Of a DNA stretch of 64,000 bases, positions 22,788 through 33,705 are shown in pieces. The position numbers and the translations under genes were made by a program. This DNA comes from Neonectria sp. B-13 (Eukaryota > Ascomycota > Sordariomycetes > Hypocreales > Nectriaceae). The notes beneath the pieces are model-generated. The model ran no database searches and was not told the origin of the DNA. It saw only the letters and a list, made by a program, of their open reading frames with translations. The number at the start of each line of letters is the position of its first letter. Position 1 is the first letter of the stretch. Location of the stretch: positions 124,001 through 188,000 of the forward strand of contig NOKP01000007.1 of NCBI GenBank assembly GCA_002682825.1. The letters run 5' to 3'.

Positions 22788-23133
22788 GAGCACATGGATT
22801 GAGAGCGGTTGCTTGTATTATGTACCTGTGTATCTAGAACCTAGGGATTTTTTACGTCCAGAATAATGGGGTGGAACATGATGGCGCTTCCTTTGTTGGT
22901 CTTGGTGGTTTAGCATTCAATCAATTTTTGTCGGCTACACTCCAGGCTCTGCGCCTCCCCTTGCACGAATCGTGAGAACAGCATACCATGACGTGTTTAC
23001 TCTCTATATCAGGTGGATTTTTATTCGGATTCATTAAAAAGAGTAGCTCTAAATCTTTGTTTCCTATTTTTCCATCAAATTATCGCGAGTCTAATTTGGC
23101 ATTGCCTTCGAGATCCTTGCCATTTTAATTACC
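22788..23133. other. convergent 3' region
   Basis: A 346-bp A/T-rich stretch between the PEX14 and aminotransferase stop codons. It probably holds 3' UTRs. No gene is seen. Confidence 0.6.
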
Positions 23134-24697
23134 CTATAGCTTAGCACCACTTCCCGCTTGCGATGCTCTGACTACTTTGTCAATAGACCTTGCTACGTAG
23201 TCAATGTTTTTCTCGTTCAGTCCAGAAATCGTAATCCGTCCAGTGTTTACCAGGTAAATGTGATACTCGGTTTGAAGCTGCTCGCATTGAGCTGGAGTTA
23301 GAGGCAGGAGACTACTGGTGTTAGTGACGCTATCTCAACGATGCACAGCTTCAATGACATACCTGAAGAGACCAGTCCCCTTCGTTATAATACTCCAGTC
23401 ACCCGGGGTTTTGTAAATGTTGCCCAAAAGATCGAAGAACTTGGCCCGGATCCGGTGCAATCTCTCGTAAATTGCATCGAGCTCTTCTTTCCTTTAAGGA
23501 AACAGGTTAGCGAGCACAATGGCGAAGTCGGGTAGAGAACCTACCACACAACTTCCCTCGCAGGATCAGAAAGTACCAGGTCAACCAGGCGCGCTCCGTA
23601 CGCTGGCGATGAAGAAAACTCAGAGCGGATCAGGAAACGCAGCTGGTCGTGAACGGCTGCAGCAACATTGGCGGTAGGACACAAAGCATGCAACGCGCCG
23701 ACTCTCTCGCCGTACAGCCCAAAGTTCTTGGAGAACGACTGGCACACGAGCATCTCGAACCCCTGCTCAGCAAAGTGCCGGACCGAGTAGATGTCCTCCT
23801 CGAGGCCGTTGCCCAGGCCCTGGTACGCAATGTCGAACACCGGGAACAGCTTGCGCTTCTTCATCTCCAGGGCCAGCGTTCGCCACTGATCCTTGGTGAA
23901 GTCTGCCGCCGTCGGGTTGTGGCAGCAGGCTTGGAGAACGAAAGAGCTTCCCTCGGGCGCGGTGCGTACAGCTTCGAGGACAGATTCCCAGTCGACGCCG
24001 CCGGTCTTGGGGTCGTAGTGCCGGTATGTCTTGGCCTCAAGACCTGCGAGGCCGAGCATCGGCACGTAATTTCCCCAGGCAGGTGTACCGACATAGACCG
24101 TCTTTGACATGCCGGGGACGGAGCGGCTCATGAGCATGAAGGCAATGTGCACCGCTCCTGTGCCGGAGATTGTTTGGACCGAAGCGACCTGCTCAGTTAG
24201 CTCAAAATCTCGGATTGGGGTGCTTAGAGGGACGGGGCTTCATACTCGACCCTCCTGTAGAAGAGCTGACTCCTTTCCGAAAACCAACTTTGCTGCGTTC
24301 TTCAGGTAGGTTGGGTTCCCGGTGGTAACCTCATACTGCGAATCCCCAGGAGTCAGTCAATTGACATCACATAAACCTCATCATATGCACCCACATCATG
24401 ATCAGGATTAGCCGCGACCATAGATGCTTTGGCCTAGAAATGTCTCAGTATATGTCATGCCAGACTAGGTGCAGACCTCAGAATACAGACCTCTTTCAAA
24501 ACCTTCATCTCGTTGTAAACGCCCTGTTCATTTCGGTAGATACCGACGCCGAGATCAACCTTCTCTGGACTGGTATCCCCATCTGCCTGTACCTTGAGGT
24601 GGTACATGACGTCCGGAGCACCCTTGGTCACCTTGTTGAAGAACATTGTGCTGAGGTGGCGAACACTGCTCCGGTTTCCGATCTTGATCCTCTGCAT
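23134..24697 (-). CDS. aspartate aminotransferase-like enzyme with PTS1
   Basis: Fold-type I, PLP-dependent class I aminotransferase of the aspartate aminotransferase group. Six exons: 24491-24697, 24395-24433, 24246-24335, 23545-24188, 23363-23491 and 23134-23314; introns are 48-59 nt. For exon 2 I chose the GTGGGT donor because it yields DHDYEVTTGNP, as in the family; a downstream donor would leave a 41-nt intron. The product is 429 aa. NPT (203-205), DIAYQG (231-236) and the Schiff-base lysine Lys266 in SFSKNFGLYGERVG are present. The protein ends in AKL, a canonical peroxisomal targeting signal, as in yeast Aat2. QACCHNPTAADF departs from the common AHNPTGVDP, suggesting a specialised paralogue. 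It shares a 430-bp divergent promoter with the aldolase. Confidence 0.88.
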
Positions 24698-25127
24698 TGT
24701 AGAAGGTCCAAGGGCAATGTTGTTGTCTTTGTCTATTTTATGTATGAACTGAATAACAGAGATCCAACTTAATTGGCCTTAACTATGAAGATGTCGGTTT
24801 CAACATCCGATGGGAAGTCGGCACGCTTAGTTTGGCCCTCGGAGGTCGACTCCGAGATTTCCTGGACTACGCCCCTCTTAGCCATTGCCGAGCGCATGCA
24901 AATCGATCATCAAAAGATTCCTTTGTGTCGATCCTCTTGAAGAGTATCTGGAGATGGCCTCCGAAGGTGTTTTCGGAGGTGTGGGACTTCTCAATGGAGG
25001 GACTCGACGGAGCTTTTAAAGCGAATAGTTACCCCAACCACCAACTTGTCAAAAAGTGAGAGCATTGACACTATCAGCGATCTCCCAATCGCCCCAATAA
25101 TTCTTTCCCCAGACTTTGTCCCCCAAG
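24698..25127. promoter_or_regulatory. bidirectional promoter of aminotransferase and aldolase
   Basis: This 430-bp gap separates two outward-pointing start codons, so the two metabolic genes are probably co-regulated. No binding motif stands out with certainty. Confidence 0.5.
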
Positions 25128-26006
25128 ATGATTACCCCCCCTTACAGTAACAACCTGTTGCGGTGCATCACCTCCCGCCAAGTGTGCAAGTCATTCGGCA
25201 TCAAGGTATCGCCGAACGCACAAATCGTCCAGGTTGCCCGACATGCTGGCTACGACTCCCTCTTCATCGACCTCGAACATGCGTGGTTGACGCTGGCCGA
25301 GGCGAGTAACCTCTGCAATGTCGGGCATCTGGCAGGCATCACGCCGTTTGTGCGTGTGCCGCATCAATGCGGCAACGGGTTCGTCCAACGCGTGCTTGAC
25401 GGCGGTGCGATGGGCGTGGTGTTTCCACATATCCAGAACGCAGGTACGGATATCAAGCCCCAATGCCGTGACTGATCAACGCAGGAAACAAAGACTGATG
25501 AGTATTTTGAATTACTAGCGGAAGCAAAAGCAGCGGTGGGCATCTGCAAATATCCTCCCCAAGGATGCCGCTCCATGACTGGCCTCATGCCACTGTTCAA
25601 CATGCGGTCCACCTCGATCGCCGAGGCAGTTGAATTTGGCAACAAGTCTGGCTCTACGGTTTTCGCCATGATTGAGAGCGGAGAAGCCGTCAACAACGCC
25701 GAAGAGATCGCAGCAGTCGAGGGGGTAGATGTGCTCCTTGTCGGATCCAATGACTTGAGTCTCGACATTGGGGTTGGCGGGGACTTTGGCAGCCAGGCGT
25801 ACCGTTCATCACTGGAGAAGGTGAGCGAGGCCTGCAAGAAACACAACAAGGTGTTTGGCGTGGCAGGAGTTTACGATGACCCGAAGATCCACGACTGGTT
25901 CATCAACATCTTGGGGGCCAGGTTTCTGCTGGTTCAACAAGACTTGTCGTTGATTGCTGGAGGAGGTCGCAAGTCTGCTAGAGCCGTGCCTCAGGTGCGG
26001 TTGTAG
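25128..26006 (+). CDS. HpcH/HpaI-type class II aldolase
   Basis: Metal-dependent pyruvate aldolase family, cleaving or forming 4-hydroxy-2-oxo acids. Exons 25128-25443 and 25519-26006 flank a 75-nt intron; the join reads HIQNA-AEAKAAVG. The product is 267 aa, normal for the family. Visible motifs are DSLFIDLEHAW near the N-terminus, GAMGVVFPHI, the metal ligand Glu in MIESGEAV, and GSNDLS with the metal-binding Asp. The start is the ATG at 25128; the frame is open upstream only from a TTG. It is divergent from the PTS1-bearing aminotransferase, which suggests a two-step route (transamination, then retro-aldol cleavage). The C-terminal VRL does not match the PTS1 consensus. The natural substrate is unknown. 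Confidence 0.88.
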
Positions 26007-26877
26007 GATGAGTATCCGTACCTCAGCCCTCAGATCTGTATCTGTGTGGTACCGACATAATAGCAGTTATCTCTGGAGATAGCTACGAGTAAATGAACTG
26101 CGCCCGTTTGTGAGCACAGACGGCTGATTGTTATCATGGATGTGGGCCTATGAACATTGCTCTTATCACCGGCAACAACAAAAAGTGTATTGACCGCAGA
26201 GTAATTACTTACTATTGCGATGACACGTTGAGATCACCATCTGACAACAATACAATTACATGATAATCTAGACAGACACGCTAATATCTCAATCAAGCAC
26301 CGTGAGCACCCGATACGTAGTTTCCTTATCTTACGTAAATCCACATTTAGTGAAGGCCTTGTGGCTCGACTCCATAGCGCTGGTGTATAGTTTCGGGGGC
26401 CACCTCCGAGCCCCTCGCCGAACTCTCTCCCTGCATCCTCTTACTTCGGCGTCACGCCTTGCCAACGAAAAAGCGAGCCTGGAACAGGCAATTGACTCAT
26501 CTAGAACCAGCTTCAGCGCGAGTCCCCTGGAGTGAGTCCCTGGAGCCACTCTTCTCAGGCTCGGCCCTCTGCAGTGGGCCATGTCCAATTCCTCAAAGCG
26601 GGCTAGGAACCCGCTCGGCAAAACATCATCGGGGAGGGATTCCGTCCAGAAAGCGGCCAGTGTCATCGCGTGGGTTCCCCGCTCCCCTTGGGCATTTGAA
26701 TCCCGGCCTTTTGTCTTGCTCTCTAGTCTGTTGGTTTCCTTGGCCAGATCGGGTATCTCGGTGTGCCACTGTGGTGTGCCAGCAGCAGAGGACCTCCCAG
26801 CATCATGATTACCCTCAATTCATACCTCTTCATTCCGCCAAGGCTCGCATAAAGCCAGTGTATTGACATTCTCTCAG
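26007..26877. other. intergenic region; first exon of the Zn2Cys6 gene not resolved
   Basis: The start codon and first exon of the regulator at 26878 must lie here, because its zinc cluster begins immediately after an acceptor (CTCTCAG). I tested candidate ATGs at 26581 and 26804, and none joins in phase with a convincing donor. Nothing else is recognised. Confidence 0.45.
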
Positions 26878-29624
26878 CTGCCAGACCTGTCGTCTAAAGA
26901 AAGTCAAATGCTCTGGGACGATTCCGTGCCAATATTGCTCCAAAAGAGGCTTATCATGTGCCATTCCTCCGCATGGCCCGAGACGAGTCTACTCAGTCAC
27001 GTACCGTCTTTCCCAAGTGTCCTTCTATTCACGATCCGCATTAGTAACAGAGCTTTTTAGAAGAATCGAGGAACTAGAAAGTCGATTGGCAACATACGAG
27101 GATCGTGGCCAATCCACCAATTCAGACGATCTTGGTATTAACCATCATGCTCCATCATCTCTACTACGATCTGCTTCCATGACACGAGAAACGACAAACC
27201 CAGTTCTGCCACACGCATCCCCAGCATCGACAGCTCAGTCTCCATTCGATGCCTCTGACCCAAATTCTCATGGGAATGGGCCTGATCTTTCCGGGTCGCC
27301 ACCCACCCACAGTTGTGAAAGCCAGCCTACGACTCTAAATAGAGCTGGAGCTGCTCAGTCTGGAGAAGGCCCTCAAAATAATATCTACGGGAACTCGAAT
27401 CACTCTAGTAGCCACCTCGTTTCCGCTGGGTTGGACGGGCTGGCTACCTACCATTTGCAAGCAATTCCCGCGGAATCCTCCCTGAGCTCCAGCAATGCCT
27501 TTGGGAGCAAGGTCCAGGACTTGCTGATTAGATCTGGCACAACTCGGTCCGGTGGTACCCAGCTCACCACCTTGAGCCCAGAAAACAACAATGCCAGCAG
27601 CCCTTCCCTCAGAGTAGCTGCTTCGACAGGAGGGTTTCCAAAGCTGCCACTCGAAGAAGAAGCTTATCGACTGCTGGACTCGGTCAGCTTCTACATTGGT
27701 CAATCCCAGACTCACTACGACTCACGGGAGTTAACGGACCGTGTTGGTCTTCTTTATGCGAACGTCAATGATCCCGTTCATGCACATGACCTATGGTATA
27801 TGGAAATGATCCTCATATTGGCGATTGGGAAACTGTTCACCTCCGACTTTGAAGATGATCGGGCAAAATTTCCTGGAAGCAGATTGTTTGAGTTCGCGCA
27901 TCAGAATTTCCCTTCCCTGAGCGTTCACTACACCCACGGGAGGCTAGGGGTTGAAGTACATGCCTTGATGGCAATGTATCTTCAAATGGTGGATCGAAAG
28001 GAAGAGGCATACTTATACGTAAGCGTCAGCTATGCATATAGACTACCATTCACTGACATTCTTCCCCGCCCCTAGATTAGTACTGCTCTGCGCTTGGCAG
28101 TTCTGCATGGCTATCATCAGAAGACAACTGGAACGAAGATGCTTCGGTCCGAAAGAGTCCAGTTGAACAGATTGTGGTGGACAATATACATGCAAGAAAG
28201 GTAAGATCAAAACAAGATCGAGAATTGAGTGTGTTGTTCACACTTCAGGCTCTAGACGTCTAGCTGCAGCGACGGGCAAGCCTTCAGGCATCAACGATGA
28301 CATGATTGATCTGCCGCTGCCATCAGACTCAGCTGGCTTCCCACCCAGTGCCCCTCTCAGAGCGAATGTGAAGATAGCGAGAGTTACAGGGCAAGTAATC
28401 ACAGGTATGATTGCGCGGTGAAGTTGAAGTAGTGTTTGGCTTGACAATACTGACTGGTACCTCAGTCCTTTACGGCCCCCCGCATCGTTTAGAAGACGAC
28501 TTCGTACTCAACGTTCAACAAATAATAAGAAATCTCTTCGAAATCTCTACAGAGATTCCCTCGGAGCAGTTTTTCAGTAACAATGGGAACAATTCAGATC
28601 TGGCGCTGAGAACTACAGCCTCTCTTCACCTCATGATATACCAGGTAAAACAAAGCAACGAAATTAGGCCTATAAACTGTGAGAGTGCTGAGCTAATGGC
28701 TGGAATTTCCCACATAGGCCACTCTTTTGACAATTAGGCCTTTGATGCTTCACGTAGCACAACTGATATTGGGGGGAAAGCAGCCTAATAGCGGGGAACT
28801 CCACGCTGGCACACTTGGAAAACTGTCTAGAACTTGCTCAGAGGCAGCTCGGCGACTCTTGAAAGCAATCATTGCACTTAAAAACAGAAACCTGCTTGGT
28901 CAGTTGGTCTCAGTGGTGTCTTTGGGAACACGTTAGCTGACATCAAGCTCCTTTAGCTATCTTCGGGTTCTTTGACTGCGACGCAATATTTTCAGCTGCC
29001 TTCATTATGCTCCTCACTATGATCTTCGACTCAGCTTGTGAGCAAGGCCAAAGAATTAACCCGCTGCCGGGGTTGCAGGAAGCCATGGAGGTGTTGCAGT
29101 ATCTCGCTGGTCAGGGAAATAAATATGCTATGCAAAGGTTTCAGGAGGTACAGAGTGTTTGGAACCACCTCTCGACAATACTCCAGGTACCGCAGGCATT
29201 AGTCACAACTCCCCGTGCTCAGGATAACCCGGGACACAATGTCCGTGGGCAATTTGGCGGCAGCGAGACCAACCAAGAGAATTTGACAGACCATGAACAC
29301 TTGCATTCGAGATCCGCTAGCGGTCAGCTTCGCGGAGGCCACGAAGTTGGCTCGACGCACTTTGAGGCCGGCGTGCCGATGGCGGAGTATCAATCTGCTC
29401 CTTGGGACACTGACATGTGGAACAGCATATCCGACATATGGCTTCCTCCCGTTGATGGCGCTGCAGGTGAAAGCGCCGATTTGGGCAGTTTCGTGACTGA
29501 CCCTCCCGTCGAGGACTACTACAACCACTATCAGTCACTTCTCAACGATCCGGATTGGGCATTGACGGGACAGGATGTGGGAGACTTTGCTGAGCTTCGA
29601 AGACATGTACTACGTTTGAACTAG
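26878..29624 (+). CDS. Zn2Cys6 transcription factor with fungal-specific middle homology region (5' exon not placed)
   Basis: Seven exons are visible: 26878-28018, 28076-28200, 28256-28404, 28466-28644, 28718-28898 and 28957-29624, plus an unlocated first exon. Phases agree at every junction. The zinc cluster CQTCRLKKVKC...C-x2-C-x6-C fits CX2CX6CX5CX2CX6C. It is followed by a linker and a short coiled coil (LFRRIEELESRLATYE) for dimerisation, then a disordered Ser/Asn-rich stretch. The fungal regulatory domain begins near PLEEEAYRLLDSVSFYIGQSQ and contains RLWWTIYMQERRLAAATGKPSGI, the typical MHR block. It lies between the aldolase and the transporters and may regulate the surrounding catabolic genes. 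The last exon is poor in introns and carries an acidic tail. Confidence 0.85.
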
Positions 29625-30113
29625 AAGAGGGTGGTACTAAGCCTAAGCACTGCAATAAAGCTGTCGGCATAGTTACACTCGATCTGTTGATTATGCCTAA
29701 GAAACATGCAAATCCTGTTGACTCGTTTTCAATTACTGAGTAATTATTATCGAGGGGCTCTAAAACATCTCGGACTCTATTTCTGGGAGATGTCCTACGT
29801 CTGCACCCGTGGCTGCGGATTTAGCCGATAGGCCGATGAATTTAAGACATTTCCAGTTTTCAACTGTACACCTGACTTCCATCAAGACACGTTGGCCGAA
29901 TGGCAACTTCCGGACCGTGTGATATCCCAAACCAGGTTTGCGACGAGGAACTTGGAAGACATACTGTCACAGAGTGATATCAAGCGCTTCTGGATCTCAA
30001 CATCCTGATTCTCTTATGCGATTGTAAAGGAAGGCCGCTCAGACACCAGAGTGAGTCAGTAGAAGCACCACTTTCCGTTGAGACTCAGATTCTGATAGAA
30101 GCGCAGAAGCGCT
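29625..30113. other. intergenic region, nothing recognised
   Basis: A 489-bp A/T-richer gap between two same-strand genes. No ORF with coding character. Confidence 0.55.
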
Positions 30114-30773
30114 ATGCATCTGCCGCGCAAACAGCTCATCCAGATGTCGGGTGCCCCGGGTTCTGGGAAAAGCACCATGGCTGCGCTTCTGGCGCAATCC
30201 ATCGACGCGGTGGTCATTAACCATGACCTCATCAAGGCCTTCTTTCTCGAAAACGACGTGTCGTTCGACAAGTCGGCGAAGCTCACGTATGACTTCGACT
30301 GGCTACTCGCCGAGGACATGATCAAACAAGGGCGGAACGTCGTTATTGACAGCACCTGCAATTTCAACGAGACACTGGACCAGGGAACCACGCTCGCTTT
30401 AAATTACGGCTATCAATACACGTACGTCGAGTGCAGGGTCAACGATATAGACCTACTGGATCGACGGTTACGCGACAGAGTCTCGCTGAGAAGTCAGCGA
30501 ACAGGCGTGGATTGCCCCCCACCTGATGCTAAGGCCACCCGTCATAGTGAAGACAACCACGCTCTCTTCAAGAGATGGATTGAGAACCCATGCCGCCCAT
30601 CTGGCCATATCATCGTCGTGGATTCGAGCGGCAGTCCGGAGGAGGGGTTGGCCACTATATTGAAGCAGCTTATCCCTCAAAATATGGAACAAACAAGCAT
30701 CCATTCGACCACAAGGCCTCTCGTTCCCGAGCATGGATTTACCGGGCGCTTGGAGCCATCTATGTATCCATGA
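30114..30773 (+). CDS. P-loop ATPase/kinase-like protein
   Basis: An intronless ORF of 219 aa. GAPGSGKS at 13-20 is a Walker A motif near the N-terminus, and VVIDST at about 82-87 is a probable Walker B strand. The region RRLRDRVSLRSQ resembles the Arg-rich lid of small nucleotide or metabolite kinases. Overall layout matches the AAA_33/zeta-like P-loop kinase group, whose fungal members mostly lack assigned substrates. There is no signal peptide or membrane segment. It sits between the Zn2Cys6 regulator and the amino-acid permease. A role in phosphorylating a small molecule handled by the neighbouring genes is possible but is only inference. Confidence 0.8.
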   Translation: MHLPRKQLIQMSGAPGSGKSTMAALLAQSIDAVVINHDLIKAFFLENDVSFDKSAKLTYDFDWLLAEDMIKQGRNVVIDSTCNFNETLDQGTTLALNYGYQYTYVECRVNDIDLLDRRLRDRVSLRSQRTGVDCPPPDAKATRHSEDNHALFKRWIENPCRPSGHIIVVDSSGSPEEGLATILKQLIPQNMEQTSIHSTTRPLVPEHGFTGRLEPSMYP

Positions 30774-31014
30774 GACTGCCTTGAACACGGCGCCATGCTT
30801 TACTGATATTTGCGCCGTGAGGAATACGGGGCGTAGAGAGCGCTGTATGATGGCACGAGATCAAATTCATAGGCAAGCCATGACAAACAACTCCGAGTGC
30901 TGTATAAACAAATACGGCTATCATATTTACAAGACACACTTGAAACCGACACTAGAAGGGCAAAACCGAACCACAATCAACAACATCATATTCCTGCTAA
31001 ATTCCGCTCAATAA

Positions 31015-32921
31015 TTAGCGTCTCAGCTTGCTGAGGTTGTCCTTCCAAAAGCTTCCCTTCCACCGGGCATCATCTTTGCTCTCCATCTCCTCGAATTCCC
31101 TCCGTCCGGAAACCAAGTCGACCAACTCAGGAGCAATGAAAGTCGTCTTCTTGTAGAGCTTCCACCAGACGATGTTTCCAACAAAAAGCACGGTCCCGAC
31201 ATACTTGAGAACAAAGACCTCGGGCTTGAAGTGAGGAATAAACGCATCGTAGCCTGTGATCCATCTGTTAGTATGTAATTTTGGAGCCTAGAATAAAATG
31301 ATAGAAGGCATACCGTTGAAAACAATCACCAGGACAGACATGAACAGAGCGTAGTAAGATCCCCAGGGCTGCAATTTGCTGACGTAGGGGAGATCATCTA
31401 GCGAAATGCCCTGAGCTTTGACAGCTCGTCGGAAACAGATGTGGGAAATGAGGAGCGCAACCCAGTTCAGCACCGCGAAGACGGTGACCAGGCTAACAAA
31501 GTAACCAAAGACGGCCGAGGACGATTTCGCGGCATTCATGTAAGCAAGGAGGATGAAGATGGCGGCCGCAGCAACAGCGTAAATGGGGTTACCATTCTTG
31601 CGCGCTTTGGCGAAGATGGCGGGCGCTTGACCGTCTTTGGCGAGGCCATAGAGTGATCGAGAGGCACAATAAATATCTGACTGGTCAGTTTTGGAGCCCT
31701 TTGGAGCCGTTTTGAAGTTATTACATACCTGAGCTGGCTGCGCTGAGTGTGAAAACCAGGAGAGACCCATTGATGACATCAGGGAAGTAGCCAATGCCGG
31801 CCAAACTAACGGCAACGACAAAAGGAGAAGCGGCTGTTTTATAATGTTAAAAGGGAGCTACTTAGAGATCAAGAAAGCAGGGAATGGGACTTGCCTCCGC
31901 TGGTAGCCTGCTTGGTCGCCCCGATAAGCTTGTCGTTGTTGTATGGCACCGCCATACCCAAGACAAAAACACCGAGAATATAAAAGACACCAATTCTCCA
32001 GAAGGTCTGCTTGATTGCTCGCGGAATATTCTTGCGGGGGTTCGGGGTTTCGCCGAATGTCATACCCACGACCTCGGTGCCGGTAAAGGCGAAGCAAGCC
32101 TGGCAAATACATGCCCACATTCCAAGAAAGCGACCTTTGGAGCCTTCGACCAAATACTCAGCAAAGGCTCCTGGCTCGTTCCAGTATCGAAATCCGGATC
32201 GATCGTGGTTGGGACCGCCGCCCATGGCGCAGATAAAGGTGGTGAGGATCAGGGTCGTCATGATCAGGATCTTGGCAAAGCCTAGCCAGAACTCCGTTTC
32301 GCCGAAACTGTTGACATGCATCACCTGTGAAGCCGTCAGAACTGAGTCAAGAGAATGATGGGGAGGAAAGCATACGTTGATGGAAACAATAACAATGCCA
32401 AACACGGTAATCCAAATCGCAACATTGAGGTCGGGTCGCCAGTATTGGATAATCAACCCAGCGGCGGTGAGGTTAGTTGGGGTCGCTATAATGTATTTGA
32501 AGTAGTAGTTCCAGCCAGTTGCAAATCTGCCACATGGATTAGAAGACGGCAGAGACAGGAAGCGAAGATTGTCTGCTCACCCGAAAGCAGGGTCGACCAT
32601 TCGGCTCGCATATCCTCCGAATCCCTTGTTCATTGGTAGGAAAGCGGCCATTTCTCCTAGGGCCGTCATGACGAAGAACACGGCTGCACCGATCATCAAG
32701 TATGCAATCAAGATGCTCCCGGGCCCGCCCCTGGATAGGGCGGTACCCGAACCAATGACCAGGCCTGTTCCAATGGCACAAGCAATCGAGAACATGAAGA
32801 CTTGGTGAGGCTTGAACTCGCGGCGAAGTTCATTGGGCTCTGAAGTGTCGCCTTCATAGTTCGACTCGACGGCAGCAAGGTCGTTGATCTCCTCCTTCTT
32901 CTCGGGGTCGAACATGGCCAT
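31015..32921 (-). CDS. amino-acid permease, APC superfamily (YAT type)
   Basis: A plasma-membrane amino-acid/proton symporter. Six exons: 32581-32921, 32376-32526, 31895-32324, 31729-31833, 31314-31676 and 31015-31253; introns are 51-61 nt. The intron at 31834-31894 has a GC donor (G|GCAAGT) instead of GT; only that choice continues the frame (ATSGA-ASPFVVAV). The product is 542 aa. The hydrophilic N-terminus is followed by the permease start RREFKPHQVFMFSIACAIGT and about twelve hydrophobic segments. GFRYWNEPGAF in the loop and FGETPNPRKNIPRAIKQTFWRI are both hallmarks of the yeast amino-acid transporter family. It may import the substrate handled by the aminotransferase/aldolase pair. Specificity cannot be read from sequence. 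Confidence 0.92.
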
Positions 32922-33705
32922 GGTCCCGGATGGTTATTGTTGTAAAGACTTCGAACTTCTGGCACCGAGTTGAACAAGATGCACAATAGGCAGAGTTGAA
33001 GGTGGATTTTCTGGGACAATCTAGGGAGCAGACGTGACTATTTCAACTTGCTCGCCGAGGCGCTTGGATCACTGGGACCAGGGGCGACTATCTCTAAGTA
33101 TCTCGGCCATGACGGCCGAAGGGTGAGGGTGATAAGGAGTGGATATAGTGGATCACCAAGCCCCTGAGAATCTGGGGCCCCGCGGTTCCATGCCATTACA
33201 CATATTATTAAACGCTCCAAACCTAATTCTTTAGTGTCATTGACATGCAATCGTGTCTATCGTGGCGTGGCGTGACTCGCCTTCTGCATTCCCGGATGTC
33301 GAAGCCGAGCTTTAATACCCCACCGCCATAACTCGAGCTAGACTCTAGAACACCACAGTCGGACCTTTCCCGGTTCTACCGAGGGACTCCCGAGCTCTAT
33401 CATGTATGTACATGGGATGATTCGTTGCTCCGATAGTGCTAGACAAGGGGGGGAGAGAAACATGGTTCGATGTCAGGGCGGACAGGGACGTGAGAGAGGG
33501 ACTAGTTTCGGGCATGGCCGCTTCCAGTACATAAAAGCAAGCCACAGGGGTGATTATTTCAAGTAAATGCTTAGTTGGCAAATCGAGAACTTCACAACGG
33601 GATATAAGAGCCGTGATATATGGGAGCCTTAGTACACAAGACTATATAACCAAGCCAGTTTATACCCTATGGTAAACTGAGAGAGAGAATGTTGGCGATT
33701 ATGTC
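32922..33705. other. intergenic region, nothing recognised
   Basis: This holds the promoter of the permease and the 3' flank of the symporter gene. Only shadow ORFs are present. Confidence 0.55.

Noticed and set aside
24336..24376. A 41-nt intron in the aminotransferase gene
   Set aside because: It is too short for this genome. The upstream GTGGGT donor gives a 59-nt intron and a better family match (DHDYEVTTGNP).
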